From: an uncultured Balneolaceae bacterium
GTDB lineage: Bacteria; Bacteroidota; Rhodothermia; Balneolales; Balneolaceae
DNA length: 15,751 bases
Assembly (NCBI GenBank): GCA_938003885.1
Contig: CALKWT010000061.1
Location: 1 to 15,751 of the forward strand
Direction of reading: 5' to 3'
Both the position numbers and the translations under genes were made by a program. The notes beneath the pieces are model-generated. The model was not told the DNA's origin, did not search any database, and was given only the letters and a program-made list of their open reading frames with translations. Below, one piece after another: positions 1-7,829 of this stretch. Position 1 is the first letter of the stretch. Each line of letters starts with the position of its first letter.

Positions 1-40
1 GTTCCTAGGTGCGGAAGCTATGGCTTGAGATGGTCTCCTT

Positions 41-60
41 CCCTCCCGTCATAGGGAGGG
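41..60. terminator. GC-rich hairpin at the end of the membrane-protein gene
   Basis: A perfect 7-bp stem, CCCTCCC and GGGAGGG, closes a 6-base loop, GTCATA, that contains the stop codon of the minus-strand gene at 49-1263. Minus-strand transcription leaves the hairpin into a purine-rich stretch without a T-tract; on the plus strand the hairpin is followed by a T-rich run (TTTCTCTTTCTT). It may be a factor-assisted terminator or an mRNA 3'-end stabiliser. The structure is seen directly; the role is inferred. Confidence 0.35.
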
Positions 61-1263
61 GGATTTCTCTTTCTTAAAGTTAGATGGTTGGATGCTAAAG
101 GTACGAAACCAGAGCCAGATCCCGGGGAGAAGAGGAAGAAGGGCAGCTACCGTCACCCACGTGTACACCCCCGGCGGCATCAGCCATGCCGGCCAGTATC
201 CGCTGATCATGGCAAGGGTCAGTAAAACGGAGAGTACACAGAGGGAAAAAACTATTTTGGCAAGGCGGTCCTGCAGAGGATGGAAACGATCTATAAGCGT
301 AAGGGATGCGATGCCTAACAGATGAATATGGAGATAGAGTATCCGGACACCCTGTTCACCGGGCCAGATATCCACTGGCATCACAGCGATAATCAGGGCG
401 GCTGCTTTAATGGTCAGCAGCAGGCCTGTGGTTTTCAGCAAAAAAGTATGGAAGATGTTGTGCCTGTACATCAGTCGAAGATTCAGTATTAATGAGATCG
501 AAATGAGTATCAGGCCGGCATAGGCAGCGATCAGCATGGAAGGGGTCAACAGGGCTCGATTCAGACTGAAGGGGAAGACCAACATGGATCCAAAGAGAAT
601 TGGATTCCATAGCCATCCGGATCTCAATTCGGAAGCTGGGACCTCTGCCCTGTCCCAGATCAGCCCCAGAACTCCAAGTGTTACCCACCCCTCGGTAAAA
701 ACGCCAAGGAAGAAGTGGGTCATCGATGTTGCAAAAAGAGGGTTGTCAATATCGGTAAATTGAAAAACAGACACTCCCCACGCCCCGAGTGAGCTGATGA
801 GCAGGGTGACCAGTGCAGCATCAAAAAAGACGAGTGCTGGCCTGTTGCTACTCTGTCTGCGGTTTACATACCATAGGACGGCGAACCAGTACCATGTGAT
901 CATCACCAGCCCGGAGATGATCGCCGCCAGGGGCAGCCTGAGGGATGCCACAGGTACCGCATGATAACCGAAAAGCAGGAAAAGTGGGTAGGACAGAAAT
1001 CCAAGGCCGATCATTGTATATAGACAGGGCTTTAAACCTGCCGGTGTTTTCTCGTTCTCCCCATCTCCAAGTGCGGCGACCATCCAAGAGAGCAGAGGAG
1101 GCGTGATCCAGTTAAAAAACATCAGATGGGAGTGAGCATGGCGGATATTGGCAAATCCGAGATCTCCCGGAAGCGGATAGAACAAGCCATAGCGGTAGAG
1201 GAATCCGGTAAATGCGGCGACTAAGAAACTGAAAAGGGACAGTTGCCAAATTCTTTTCTGCAA
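49..1263 (-). CDS. Polytopic membrane protein with HAHSH motif, possibly haem-binding
   Basis: A 404-residue integral membrane protein with about 11-12 hydrophobic segments running the length of the chain. Histidines lie in or next to membrane segments: the RHAHSH cluster (H42, H44, H46), MTH at 183 followed by EGW at 191-193, and LHIH at 312-314. Similar uncharacterised Bacteroidota proteins carry an HAHSH motif in their second segment and are sometimes compared with haem-copper oxidase subunit I or NnrS; this is recollection, not a search. Paired intramembrane histidines suggest haem or copper binding, which is inference. The start is TTG at 1263: an in-frame TAG lies at 1306-1308 with no ATG between, GGAG stands 9 bases upstream, and the next internal Met is after the first membrane segment. 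The gene follows susD after a 367-base gap, so it probably has its own promoter. The real function is unknown. Confidence 0.75.
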   Translation of the reverse strand: MQKRIWQLSLFSFLVAAFTGFLYRYGLFYPLPGDLGFANIRHAHSHLMFFNWITPPLLSWMVAALGDGENEKTPAGLKPCLYTMIGLGFLSYPLFLLFGYHAVPVASLRLPLAAIISGLVMITWYWFAVLWYVNRRQSSNRPALVFFDAALVTLLISSLGAWGVSVFQFTDIDNPLFATSMTHFFLGVFTEGWVTLGVLGLIWDRAEVPASELRSGWLWNPILFGSMLVFPFSLNRALLTPSMLIAAYAGLILISISLILNLRLMYRHNIFHTFLLKTTGLLLTIKAAALIIAVMPVDIWPGEQGVRILYLHIHLLGIASLTLIDRFHPLQDRLAKIVFSLCVLSVLLTLAMISGYWPAWLMPPGVYTWVTVAALLPLLPGIWLWFRTFSIQPSNFKKEKSPSL

Positions 1264-1630
1264 GGCTTATCACTCCGTTTAGAGATTCTACCAAGGGGAA
1301 CTACCTATTCAACTTTGAAAGGAAGATCTGATCGGCAGTCGTAAATCTCACAGTGATTGTCTGCCGGTGGATCCCAGATCTGCAATTCAAGAGAGGCGGG
1401 AGCCGGAGCTCATACCCCTATGCCCTTCGGGCCATACTCCAAAATAGGGAATGGATATAAATTTTCTAAGAATTTGGAAAAAGCACGGCACGGCCGGCCA
1501 CCTTTTGTGGACCTGACTTTAAGACGTTACAGCAGAGCGATTCTGTTTGGCGGGCAGCCGCCACCCCAACACTTTACCGGGGGTGAGCGGCCACGAGATC
1601 AACGATAGGCCGGACAGTAAAGAAGAACGC
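1264..1630. other. Intergenic region with hairpins, downstream of susD
   Basis: These 367 bases separate the susD stop from the TTG start of the membrane-protein gene; both genes are on the minus strand. I find no convincing gene. The region holds the strong hairpin at 1557-1591 (listed separately) and a smaller one at 1419-1436, with arms TATGCCC and GGGCCATA around TTC and one bulged base. It also has a GC-rich CGGCCGGCC block near 1491-1499. A promoter for the downstream gene should lie at its low-coordinate end, but no clear TAnnTTTG site is visible. Confidence 0.5.
1557..1591 (-). terminator. Strong hairpin 40 bases past the susD stop
   Basis: The arms GCCGCCACCCC (1557-1567) and GGGGTGAGCGGC (1580-1591) pair over 11 bp with a single bulged A at 1586 and a 12-base loop. 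It begins 39 bases after the susD stop, the usual place for a transcript end. No T-run follows on the minus strand, so it is either a non-canonical terminator or a stabilising 3' structure for the susC-susD mRNA. Confidence 0.45.
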
Positions 1631-3154
1631 TTACTGATCCCACCAGACGGGGCTGACGGTCATTTCATCATTGCCCTGTTTTGATGCATTTTCATTGTTG
1701 GTAGAGCGTTCAGATTCAGGATACATGAATCGGAGAGGCCTCTCATTTTGACCGATACCTGATGCTGCTGAATTGGGGAACTCAGGCCATCCGAGACGCC
1801 GGTAATCATTCCACGCTTCAATATTGCTGATGGAGTTCAGGGCCAGCCACTTTTGGCCGATAATCCGCTCGATTTTGTCGGGCGCCGTTTGATAAATCAC
1901 ACTCTCCTGATTCAGGTACTCATCCAGCAAGCTTTCATCAATCTCTGTCTGCCTGAAGGATTCCAGAATGGCACTCTTGTAGAGGCGGTCCGCAGACTCG
2001 CTGATCCACCCCCTTTCCGCTGCTTCGGCCTGAAGAAAGAGGCTTTCGAATGAGGAGAAGAGAATATTGGGCTGTTCCGGACTTTTGAAAATTCCGGCAG
2101 GCCTGTGGCCGTTCTCTTCAGGGCCCAGAAAGGCGGATGTGTTTTCAGGATGATAGCGCGGGTCAGATGTGTTTTCATTTCCGAAAATCACCCCGTTGAA
2201 TTCGCCGTCGATAGCAATATAGAGCTGCCGGATCCGCGGGTCATTTCGTGTTTGATACTGTTCAATCAGGAACTCTGTAGGACGAATATAGTGATGTACG
2301 GATGTGGTACTTCCTCCCTGGTCGCGATAGAATTTGGTATAAAAGTTGTTGGGCTGGGAGGAAGAGTACCCCGGATTCACCGTTACGGTTTCTCCTTCCG
2401 ACAGAAAACCGGAACCTTCCGCCATGATTTTGTCAATTTCAGTTTGAATATAGGAGTCGTTGCCTGTTTCACTTTGGCGAATCAGTGCACGCAGTTTGAT
2501 GGTATTGCCAAACCTGGCCCACATCACACGATTCCCTTCAAACAGAATGTCATCCTCGCGCCCTCCCGAGAGGTTAGCAGAAGTTTTTACCTCTTCAATT
2601 CCCAAAGAGATCAGGTCGATCGATTTCCGGTATACCTGCTCTCCATCCTCATAGGAAGGAGTGGGATTGGACGTCCCCTGCAAGGCGTCATCGAAAGGGA
2701 TGTTGTTATAAAAATCGACCAGTCGCAGAAAGTGCCATCCCTGCATAATTTTCGCAGCACCGGAGTAGAAGAGATCATTTTTTTCATCAGCCTCCGATTT
2801 GATCAGTTCATAATAGAGAAGGTTGTTGAAACTCTCTTCCCAGACTGGGATCCCATCTCTCTGATTCCGTATGGAGGGGCCGTTATAGGTTTTTAAATCG
2901 TAATATTGATTGCTGCCATCGGAGTTTGTCCCCCAGTATCCGCCCCAGAATCCCCCGATGATATTCATCTGATCAGATTCTTGAATGGCAGTACTTAGCA
3001 GAGCCGCCGGAAATTTGTGCCGGAGGCCAAGATTGGTAGAGCCGGGAGCATTGGGATTGTCATTTACGTTCAGAAAGTCTTCACACCCTGACATTAACGG
3101 CAGGAAAAGAAGGGTGGCGATAACAATAAAGAAAGATCTCATTCTGGTCATCAT
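1631..3154 (-). CDS. susD: SusD/RagB-family nutrient-binding outer-membrane lipoprotein
   Basis: A 507-residue surface-exposed lipoprotein that works as the lid of the adjacent SusC transporter, binding substrate at the outer membrane. The N-terminus is a lipoprotein signal: MMTRMRS, a hydrophobic stretch, then the lipobox LMSGC with the lipidated Cys at 24. It is followed by EDFLNVNDNPNAP, typical of SusD proteins of the SusD-like_2 type. The TPR-rich helical body is suggested by the central FLRLVDFYNNIPFDDALQG-like region near 140-160 and the C-terminal IEAWNDYRRLGWPEFP stretch near 450, both characteristic of the family. It lies 75 bases downstream of susC on the same strand, the standard order. 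The start has two adjacent ATG codons and no Shine-Dalgarno. The ligand (glycan, peptide or other) cannot be read from the sequence. Confidence 0.93.
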   Translation of the reverse strand: MMTRMRSFFIVIATLLFLPLMSGCEDFLNVNDNPNAPGSTNLGLRHKFPAALLSTAIQESDQMNIIGGFWGGYWGTNSDGSNQYYDLKTYNGPSIRNQRDGIPVWEESFNNLLYYELIKSEADEKNDLFYSGAAKIMQGWHFLRLVDFYNNIPFDDALQGTSNPTPSYEDGEQVYRKSIDLISLGIEEVKTSANLSGGREDDILFEGNRVMWARFGNTIKLRALIRQSETGNDSYIQTEIDKIMAEGSGFLSEGETVTVNPGYSSSQPNNFYTKFYRDQGGSTTSVHHYIRPTEFLIEQYQTRNDPRIRQLYIAIDGEFNGVIFGNENTSDPRYHPENTSAFLGPEENGHRPAGIFKSPEQPNILFSSFESLFLQAEAAERGWISESADRLYKSAILESFRQTEIDESLLDEYLNQESVIYQTAPDKIERIIGQKWLALNSISNIEAWNDYRRLGWPEFPNSAASGIGQNERPLRFMYPESERSTNNENASKQGNDEMTVSPVWWDQ

Positions 3155-3167
3155 GTGTTGAGAGATT

Positions 3168-3201
3168 CCGGGCTGATTCTGCCATTTGCAAGAAGGCCCG
3201 G
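3168..3201 (-). other. Hairpin in the susC-susD intercistronic spacer
   Basis: The arms CCGGGC (3168-3173) and GCCCGG (3196-3201) are perfectly complementary, with a further inner stem of TTCTGC against GCAAGAA (one bulged A) around a CATTT loop. On the transcript it begins about 28 bases after the susC stop and ends 13 bases before the susD start codon. It could stabilise one side of the transcript, cause partial termination, or modulate susD translation. The fold is visible; the effect is not known. Confidence 0.5.
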
Positions 3202-3229
3202 ACAGTTACAATGTTTAGTAGTCTACAGA

Positions 3230-6200
3230 TTAAAATTTCATGTGGATGTTAAACCCAAAGTTTCTCATGGGCGGTATATGCCGGAAACTGACATATCCGT
3301 CTGTCTGATTGTACATATACTCCGGATCTGCGAAATCATTGTCGGGATGGGTAATCATAAAGAGATTGGTCCCAACGATCCCGACCTTCACTTCCCTGAA
3401 GGGGGAGTCGATCAGCCAGGAGGCGGGCAGGGAATAACTGATCGCCAGCTCGCGAAGCTTCAAAAAGTCGGAGGGTGCGGCGCCCTGCGCACTCCAGAAG
3501 GCCTTGCCACCTCCCGATGTGTAACGATCTTTGTTCTCCACATAAACGCCTTCTTCTACTTCAATAACCGAGTTGGGCCAGATAAAAGGTTCCCGGTTAT
3601 AGCGAGCAGTCTCGGGGTGAGTGCCCGCAGTGTACATACGGGGGATCACCTCGGAGTAGAACCAGCCGCCCATACGCCAGTCGAACTGGGCATTCACCGA
3701 AAACCCTTTATAATGGAACCGGCTGTTTATACCCATGGTATAGGGTGGAACAAGCGTGCCCAGCAAGGTATTGTCGATCGCCTTGACAGGGTCCCCGTTC
3801 TCTCCCACGACCACTCTGCCCTGCGGATCCCTCTTATAATCACTCACCATCAAGCTCGGAAACTGCTCTCCCAGCACGATGAATGATTGCCTGAAGTTCT
3901 GACGGATCTGAAGCCCTTCGTAGAGCTCTCTTACCACATTATAGGTATAGGCAAAGTTAAACCCGGCATTCCACTGGAGATTCTGATTTCTGATGATATC
4001 CCCTGAAAGATTCAGTTCAATAATGTCATTGGTCATTCGTCCGGCGTTCACCAGGGCACTGTTGTATCCGGTTGCCCGGGAAGTAGAGGCGTCAAAAATC
4101 TGTCCGTCAGAATCTGAATAGACATAGGTGGCGCCCAGATGCAAGCGGTGGTCAAAAAAGCTGGTCTCAAGGCCAACTTCCCATGAAGTAACAAACTCCG
4201 GCTTAATATTGGGGTTCGGGTTTGAAAGGCCGGGGTAGAAGCCGGTCAACCCATCGTAGGGAAACCCGTTATTCTGGGTGTAGGAGTTATTGAGCTGATA
4301 GGGGCTTAAGGTCACGTTTCCGGTCTTGTTCCACGAACCATAAAGTTTGGCAAAGGAGAGGGGACGGAAGTCCCGGAGCTGCGGTATGGCATCTGTCAGG
4401 ATCAGGGAGAGACTCACACCAGGGTAGAAGTAGGAGCGGTTGTCCGGTGAAAGGGTGGAGACCCAGTCGTTGCGGCCGGTCAGTGTAAGGTAGAGATAAT
4501 CATCAAAACCGGTGGTGAGCTCGCCGTAAACCGCCATCGATCGAAACTCCTGAATAGTTACACTGCCATCCAGATTTCCGGAGCGGCTGTCGGGATTCAA
4601 AACGTCGGGGTAGAGAAGTTGGTCGGTTCCCAGAGATGTTCTCTTTCTGTAATCCGACCGGACATTCTGGCCCAGGAGCAGATTGGTGCTCACTCTGCCG
4701 AAATTCTGACTGAATCTGAGAATCAGGTCACTGTTCAGCTTGGAGTAGGAGGAGGTGCCGTCGGTCAGCGACCCATCCACATTCCGGGTGCCCTCCGCTT
4801 CAAATTTACGGGTGAAGTTCCGGTAGTTTTCACTGCTGCTAAAGAGGCCAATACGGTAGATTGCGCTGAACCAGTCTGTGAAGTTGTAGTTCAGCTCTAC
4901 CAGCCCGTTGATGATGTTTTCTGAACTCTCATTTCGGATGTTGTCGATCATGAAATAAGGGTTGCGGTACCAGCTTCTGGCGGATGTAAAATAGTTGTGA
5001 GGGTTGCCCGGCGAATCGGGATTCTCCCAGTCGCGAATCAGATTGTGATTGAAATTGGCTGGATACTGATAAGCACCTACCCAGGGCCCGTCGGGGGTGA
5101 TATCCTTTCGGTTGTTGACGAAATTGATATTGTATTTGGTGTCCAGATTTCCAAAGGCGCGTGTTCCGTTAAACCGGAGGTTCACACGGTCGTTGGTGTC
5201 TTCAGGGATAATGCCCTTCTGGGTGACATACTGTGCGGAGAGAAAATAGGTACTGTTTTCACTGCCTCCAGCAAACGATATGTCGTTCTGGCTGTTCACT
5301 CCGGTATTGAAAAGATCTTTTCGCACATCGTGTGAGGGGGCCGCATACCTGATCTGAGGGCGGGTTCCATCGGGGAGCGGGAGCCCAAAATCCCGCATGG
5401 AGCCGTCGAAGGCCGGGCCCCACGACTCATACTGGGTAGGGCTGTAGACACCGTCATTACCCTGTCCGTACGTCGTTTGCCTCGGTGGGAGCATATAAAC
5501 ATTGGAGAACGTGGTAGTATGGCTGAAGTTCACCTCAGACTGGCCCGGGTAACCCGATTTGGTCGTAATCATAATAGCACCGTTAACACCTTCGGAGCCA
5601 TAGAGTGCGGCCGCATTGGCACCTTTCAATACGGTAATACTCTCCACATCATTTGGATTCAGTCTGGAAATGGATGGCACAGGCATTCCGTCCACAACAT
5701 AGATTGGGTCGTTCGGATCCCGTCCATCCATGCTGTTACTCGATATGCGAGTCAGAGAGCGGGTTCCCCGGAGTCGAATTCGGATTTCCGGGTCCACCTT
5801 GCTGTCAAACACGTTGATCCGAAGCCCCGAAACTTTGCCTTGCAGCCCGGTCAGGGGGTTGATGGTTCTTCCGCGGTTGAGCTCTGCACTTCGAACAATC
5901 TCAGCGCTTCCTCCCATCTCCCGGGAAGGACGTTCGAGCCCCAGGGCGCCGGTCACCACCACTTCACTTAGAAGGAACCGGTCTTGTACCATAGAAATTT
6001 CGTAGAGTTTCTGATCCGGCTGAACAGTGAATCTTTCGGTTGTGAACCCGATATAGGAGACAAGGATTACATCACCGGGTGAAGCAGAGAGTTCAAACCA
6101 ACCCTCACCATCCGTTGTCGTACCAGTGACGGTACCTTCAACGGTCAGGGTGGCCCCCGTCAGGGGGAGTCCGGTATCGGCCTCTTTAACGGTACCGGAG

Positions 6201-6289
6201 ATAGTTTGTGCAAAAGAATTTACATTTAAAGAGAACAGGAGCAGAACTCCCAAGGCAAGCGATAGTTGTGATTTGGACATTTTAAACAA
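3230..6289 (-). CDS. susC: SusC/RagA-family TonB-dependent outer-membrane transporter
   Basis: A 1019-residue outer-membrane beta-barrel that imports a SusD-bound substrate into the periplasm using TonB energy. Domains in order: a signal peptide ending near NSFAQ (about 24-28); a carboxypeptidase-regulatory-like domain (TISGTVKEADTGLPLTGATL to about 105); a plug domain from EVVVTGALG through PIYVVDGMPV to ITVLKGANAAALYGSEGVNGAIMITTKSG (about 110-245); then a long barrel rich in aromatic/polar alternation, ending in the terminal Phe typical of BAM substrates (FNIHMKF). The length is normal for SusC. The start is MFKMSK at 6289; MSK at 6280 is an alternative. A promoter-like site sits 30-60 bases upstream. 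susD follows directly. No anti-sigma/sigma pair, hybrid two-component gene or hydrolase accompanies it in this window. The regulatory-domain form without an N-terminal STN domain suggests it is not under FecI/FecR-type signalling control. Confidence 0.95.
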   Translation of the reverse strand: MFKMSKSQLSLALGVLLLFSLNVNSFAQTISGTVKEADTGLPLTGATLTVEGTVTGTTTDGEGWFELSASPGDVILVSYIGFTTERFTVQPDQKLYEISMVQDRFLLSEVVVTGALGLERPSREMGGSAEIVRSAELNRGRTINPLTGLQGKVSGLRINVFDSKVDPEIRIRLRGTRSLTRISSNSMDGRDPNDPIYVVDGMPVPSISRLNPNDVESITVLKGANAAALYGSEGVNGAIMITTKSGYPGQSEVNFSHTTTFSNVYMLPPRQTTYGQGNDGVYSPTQYESWGPAFDGSMRDFGLPLPDGTRPQIRYAAPSHDVRKDLFNTGVNSQNDISFAGGSENSTYFLSAQYVTQKGIIPEDTNDRVNLRFNGTRAFGNLDTKYNINFVNNRKDITPDGPWVGAYQYPANFNHNLIRDWENPDSPGNPHNYFTSARSWYRNPYFMIDNIRNESSENIINGLVELNYNFTDWFSAIYRIGLFSSSENYRNFTRKFEAEGTRNVDGSLTDGTSSYSKLNSDLILRFSQNFGRVSTNLLLGQNVRSDYRKRTSLGTDQLLYPDVLNPDSRSGNLDGSVTIQEFRSMAVYGELTTGFDDYLYLTLTGRNDWVSTLSPDNRSYFYPGVSLSLILTDAIPQLRDFRPLSFAKLYGSWNKTGNVTLSPYQLNNSYTQNNGFPYDGLTGFYPGLSNPNPNIKPEFVTSWEVGLETSFFDHRLHLGATYVYSDSDGQIFDASTSRATGYNSALVNAGRMTNDIIELNLSGDIIRNQNLQWNAGFNFAYTYNVVRELYEGLQIRQNFRQSFIVLGEQFPSLMVSDYKRDPQGRVVVGENGDPVKAIDNTLLGTLVPPYTMGINSRFHYKGFSVNAQFDWRMGGWFYSEVIPRMYTAGTHPETARYNREPFIWPNSVIEVEEGVYVENKDRYTSGGGKAFWSAQGAAPSDFLKLRELAISYSLPASWLIDSPFREVKVGIVGTNLFMITHPDNDFADPEYMYNQTDGYVSFRHIPPMRNFGFNIHMKF

Positions 6290-6546
6290 TAATACTCAAC
6301 CCTTATTTAAACTTGGTCTAAATATAGGGAAAAATGTGGCTTTATAGTCAAGCAGGAGGGGAAATATCTTTTCGCAGTTGTAAATCAGTGAAAAAGCGGT
6401 TTTCCGGATCAGGAGAGAAGAAAGTGGTCACGAATGGAAAAGCAAGACATGGCACTCTGTCGGTTGCCTTGTGCCAGGATGCCGCAGTGTGGGCCAACTT
6501 GGGAACCGTATCGTGCGGATAAATCCTTTACTTCTACATTTCTATG
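6290..6546. other. Intergenic region upstream of susC
   Basis: These 257 bases lie between the DinB-like gene stop and the susC start, both on the minus strand. The susC-proximal 60 bases are AT-rich and carry the candidate promoter. Further up, TGGCAC (6450-6455) and GTGCCA (6471-6476) form a 6-bp inverted repeat with a 15-base loop, too weak to call a terminator. No small gene is convincing. Confidence 0.4.
6319..6351 (-). promoter_or_regulatory. Candidate susC promoter (TTGA-N21-TATATTTA)
   Basis: On the minus strand TTGACT (6351-6346) is followed by TATATTTA (6326-6319); the interval from TTGA to TATATTTA is 21 bases. This resembles the Bacteroidota consensus TTTG-N19-21-TAnnTTTG with two substitutions, and also a loose sigma-70 site with a 19-base spacer. 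Transcription would begin near 6313, giving a leader of about 25 bases before the susC ATG. Confidence 0.5.
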
Positions 6547-7014
6547 TCAGAGTGGAGAACCTGCTCCCAGTGCTCTGCGAATTTGATGAAGATGATGAAG
6601 GTTGTGTTCGGCTATTTTATCAAACTCCTGCTGAAGGGTCCGCACCCCCGTGTCACTATGAATAAATTCAAGGTGGCCATCCCTCTGGTAATGAAGCCGG
6701 GCATAGAAGATATTCCCGTCCCGGGAAGCTTCGTAGAGCGCACGGGCGAGTTCCATCGGGCGGGCCTGGTAGTGAAGCTTTTCGGCCCATGCATCCTGAT
6801 CAAAACCTTCAATCCGTGGGGTGGGCTCAGTGATCGTACGGCGGATTCGTTCGAAGAGAACCGTTTCAACATCGGCCAGATGGTGCAGGATCTGACGGAC
6901 GGACCATTTCCCCTGCTCATAGAATCTTTGAAGATCCCTCTCTTCCAGATCAAAGAGAGGAAGTGTTTCTGATTTCGTTTCTCGAAGCTGCCGGATCAGG
7001 GAAATTTCTGGCAT
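6547..7014 (-). CDS. DinB/YfiT-family putative metal-dependent protein
   Basis: A 155-residue cytoplasmic four-helix-bundle protein of the DinB-like superfamily, which includes bacillithiol and mycothiol S-transferases and many uncharacterised metal-binding proteins. The evidence is GKWSVRQILHHLADVE at 35-50, with first-helix metal ligands H44/H45 and D48, and EHNLHHLHQI at 136-145, with ligands H137 and H141 in the expected last helix. Length matches the family. It starts at ATG 7014 with no Shine-Dalgarno. It lies between the ykkCD pair and susC with gaps of 161 and 257 bases, so it is probably a single-gene unit. The substrate is unknown; a thiol-transferase role depends on which low-molecular-weight thiol the host makes. 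Confidence 0.82.
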   Translation of the reverse strand: MPEISLIRQLRETKSETLPLFDLEERDLQRFYEQGKWSVRQILHHLADVETVLFERIRRTITEPTPRIEGFDQDAWAEKLHYQARPMELARALYEASRDGNIFYARLHYQRDGHLEFIHSDTGVRTLQQEFDKIAEHNLHHLHQIRRALGAGSPL

Positions 7015-7053
7015 TCGTCAGGTGTTTTAGTGAGAACGGCACAATGGTTTACC

Positions 7054-7083
7054 GAAAAGTAATCATTCCGGATCCATATCAAA
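7054..7083 (-). promoter_or_regulatory. Weak candidate promoter for the DinB-like gene
   Basis: On the minus strand TTTG (7083-7080), 18 bases, then TACTTTTC (7061-7054) match the TTTG / TAnnTTTG pattern except for the last base and a slightly short spacer. A start near 7047 would leave about 33 bases of leader. The site overlaps the proposed ykkCD terminator T-run, so one of the two readings may be wrong. Confidence 0.28.
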
Positions 7084-7124
7084 ACAAAAATGTTACCGAA
7101 CATAGAATGGCCATCAGGCCGTTC
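7080..7124 (-). terminator. Candidate terminator after the ykkCD pair
   Basis: Read on the minus strand, an imperfect 8-bp stem (GAACGGCC / GGCCATTC, loop TGAT, one C-A mismatch; 7124-7105) is followed by a small stem ATGTT-CGGT-AACAT (7103-7090) that runs straight into TTTTGTTTTG. A stem followed by a T-tract 50-95 bases after the ykkD stop fits an intrinsic terminator, although the last stem is only 5 bp. Confidence 0.4.
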
Positions 7125-7175
7125 CCCCCACCGAGCCAGCACTTCCTATAAAACATACAGGCAGTGTTCTCAGTA

Positions 7176-7490
7176 CTAACTTAAAATTTTAAGCCCGACA
7201 GCGCCGCAGATGATGAAGGTGAGGAAGATGAGCCGGAGTATGCCCGCAGGCTCTCTGAAGAATATGATTCCGGAGAGTACCGCTCCCGTTGCCCCAAGTC
7301 CCGTCCAGACTGCATATGCGGTGGCCATTGGAATTTTTTCCATCGCCAGGGCGAGAAAGAAAAAACCGAAAGCAAAGGTAAACACGACAGCCCCCAGCCA
7401 TAACAGGGATCTCTTTTTCAAAAATAAATTGATGCTGGCCACACCAAAAATTTCACCAAAACTGGCCAATATCAAAAAGAACCACTCCAT
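7176..7490 (-). CDS. ykkD: YkkD-type small multidrug resistance (SMR) subunit
   Basis: A 104-residue inner-membrane protein with four hydrophobic helices, the normal SMR length. The first helix has the essential acidic residue in SFGEIFGVASIN (Glu13), which binds cation or proton in SMR pumps. AYAVWTGLGATGAVLSG, with its conserved Trp, and the C-terminal AVGLKILS are very close to my recollection of Bacillus YkkD and to the Gdx/SugE branch. Known YkkC/YkkD pairs act as heteromers that exchange guanidinium or quaternary cations for protons; assignment of substrate here is by family. It starts at ATG 7490, immediately after the ykkC TAG, and a purine-rich AGGAGAGGG just upstream inside ykkC suggests translational coupling. 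I find no missing key residue. Confidence 0.88.
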   Translation of the reverse strand: MEWFFLILASFGEIFGVASINLFLKKRSLLWLGAVVFTFAFGFFFLALAMEKIPMATAYAVWTGLGATGAVLSGIIFFREPAGILRLIFLTFIICGAVGLKILS

Positions 7491-7829
7491 CTACTGCACC
7501 CTCTCCTCGATTGGTTGTTCGGTTGTTGTCAGCTGGATGCCCACAACCCCGATGATAATAAGAGCGATACAGAGCCCTGTGCCTAATGAAAATTCTGATC
7601 CCAGCAATGTAAAATCGATCAGGGCAATTGCTGCTGCACCTGAACCAGTAAAAACGGCGTAAACGGTCCCCGAAGGCAGTTTTTCGCATGCTTTGATGAT
7701 GCAGTAAAAACTAATTATAATTGCGAGAACCGTGCCTGCCCATTCTAATGCAGTGTCAGAGAACTTTAAGCCCAAAACCCAGAACACTTCTACAATGGCT
7801 GCAAAGAGCACATAGATCCAGCTGTTCAT
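7491..7829 (-). CDS. ykkC: YkkC-type small multidrug resistance (SMR) subunit
   Basis: A 112-residue, four-helix SMR protein and partner of the next gene. AAIVEVFWVLGLKFSDTALEW carries the essential Glu14 and resembles Bacillus YkkC closely; PSGTVYAVFTGSGAAAIALID at about 52-72 is the second signature, with Phe in place of the usual Trp as in YkkC. A hydrophilic tail, TTTEQPIEERVQ, extends past the fourth helix, as in YkkC. The first gene of the pair has a clear Shine-Dalgarno, AGGAG at 7841-7837, seven bases before the ATG, which is unusual for this window. No guanidine riboswitch is recognisable upstream. Function as one half of a heteromeric guanidinium or drug/proton exchanger is inferred from the family and gene pairing. 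Confidence 0.88.
   Translation of the reverse strand: MNSWIYVLFAAIVEVFWVLGLKFSDTALEWAGTVLAIIISFYCIIKACEKLPSGTVYAVFTGSGAAAIALIDFTLLGSEFSLGTGLCIALIIIGVVGIQLTTTEQPIEERVQ

Noticed and set aside
1379..1630. Possible CRISPR or repeat array in the GC-rich spacer after susD
   Set aside because: There are hairpins but no regularly spaced direct repeats.
2105..2896. Long plus-strand open frame (263 codons) opposite susD
   Set aside because: It lies wholly antisense to a confident SusD gene and its translation has no family signature or domain pattern.
3155..3886. Plus-strand open frame (243 codons) opposite the end of susC
   Set aside because: Antisense to the SusC barrel; the translation has no recognisable protein character.
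6544..6972. Plus-strand open frame opposite the DinB-like gene
   Set aside because: The minus-strand frame has clear DinB motifs with the His ligands; the plus frame is its shadow.
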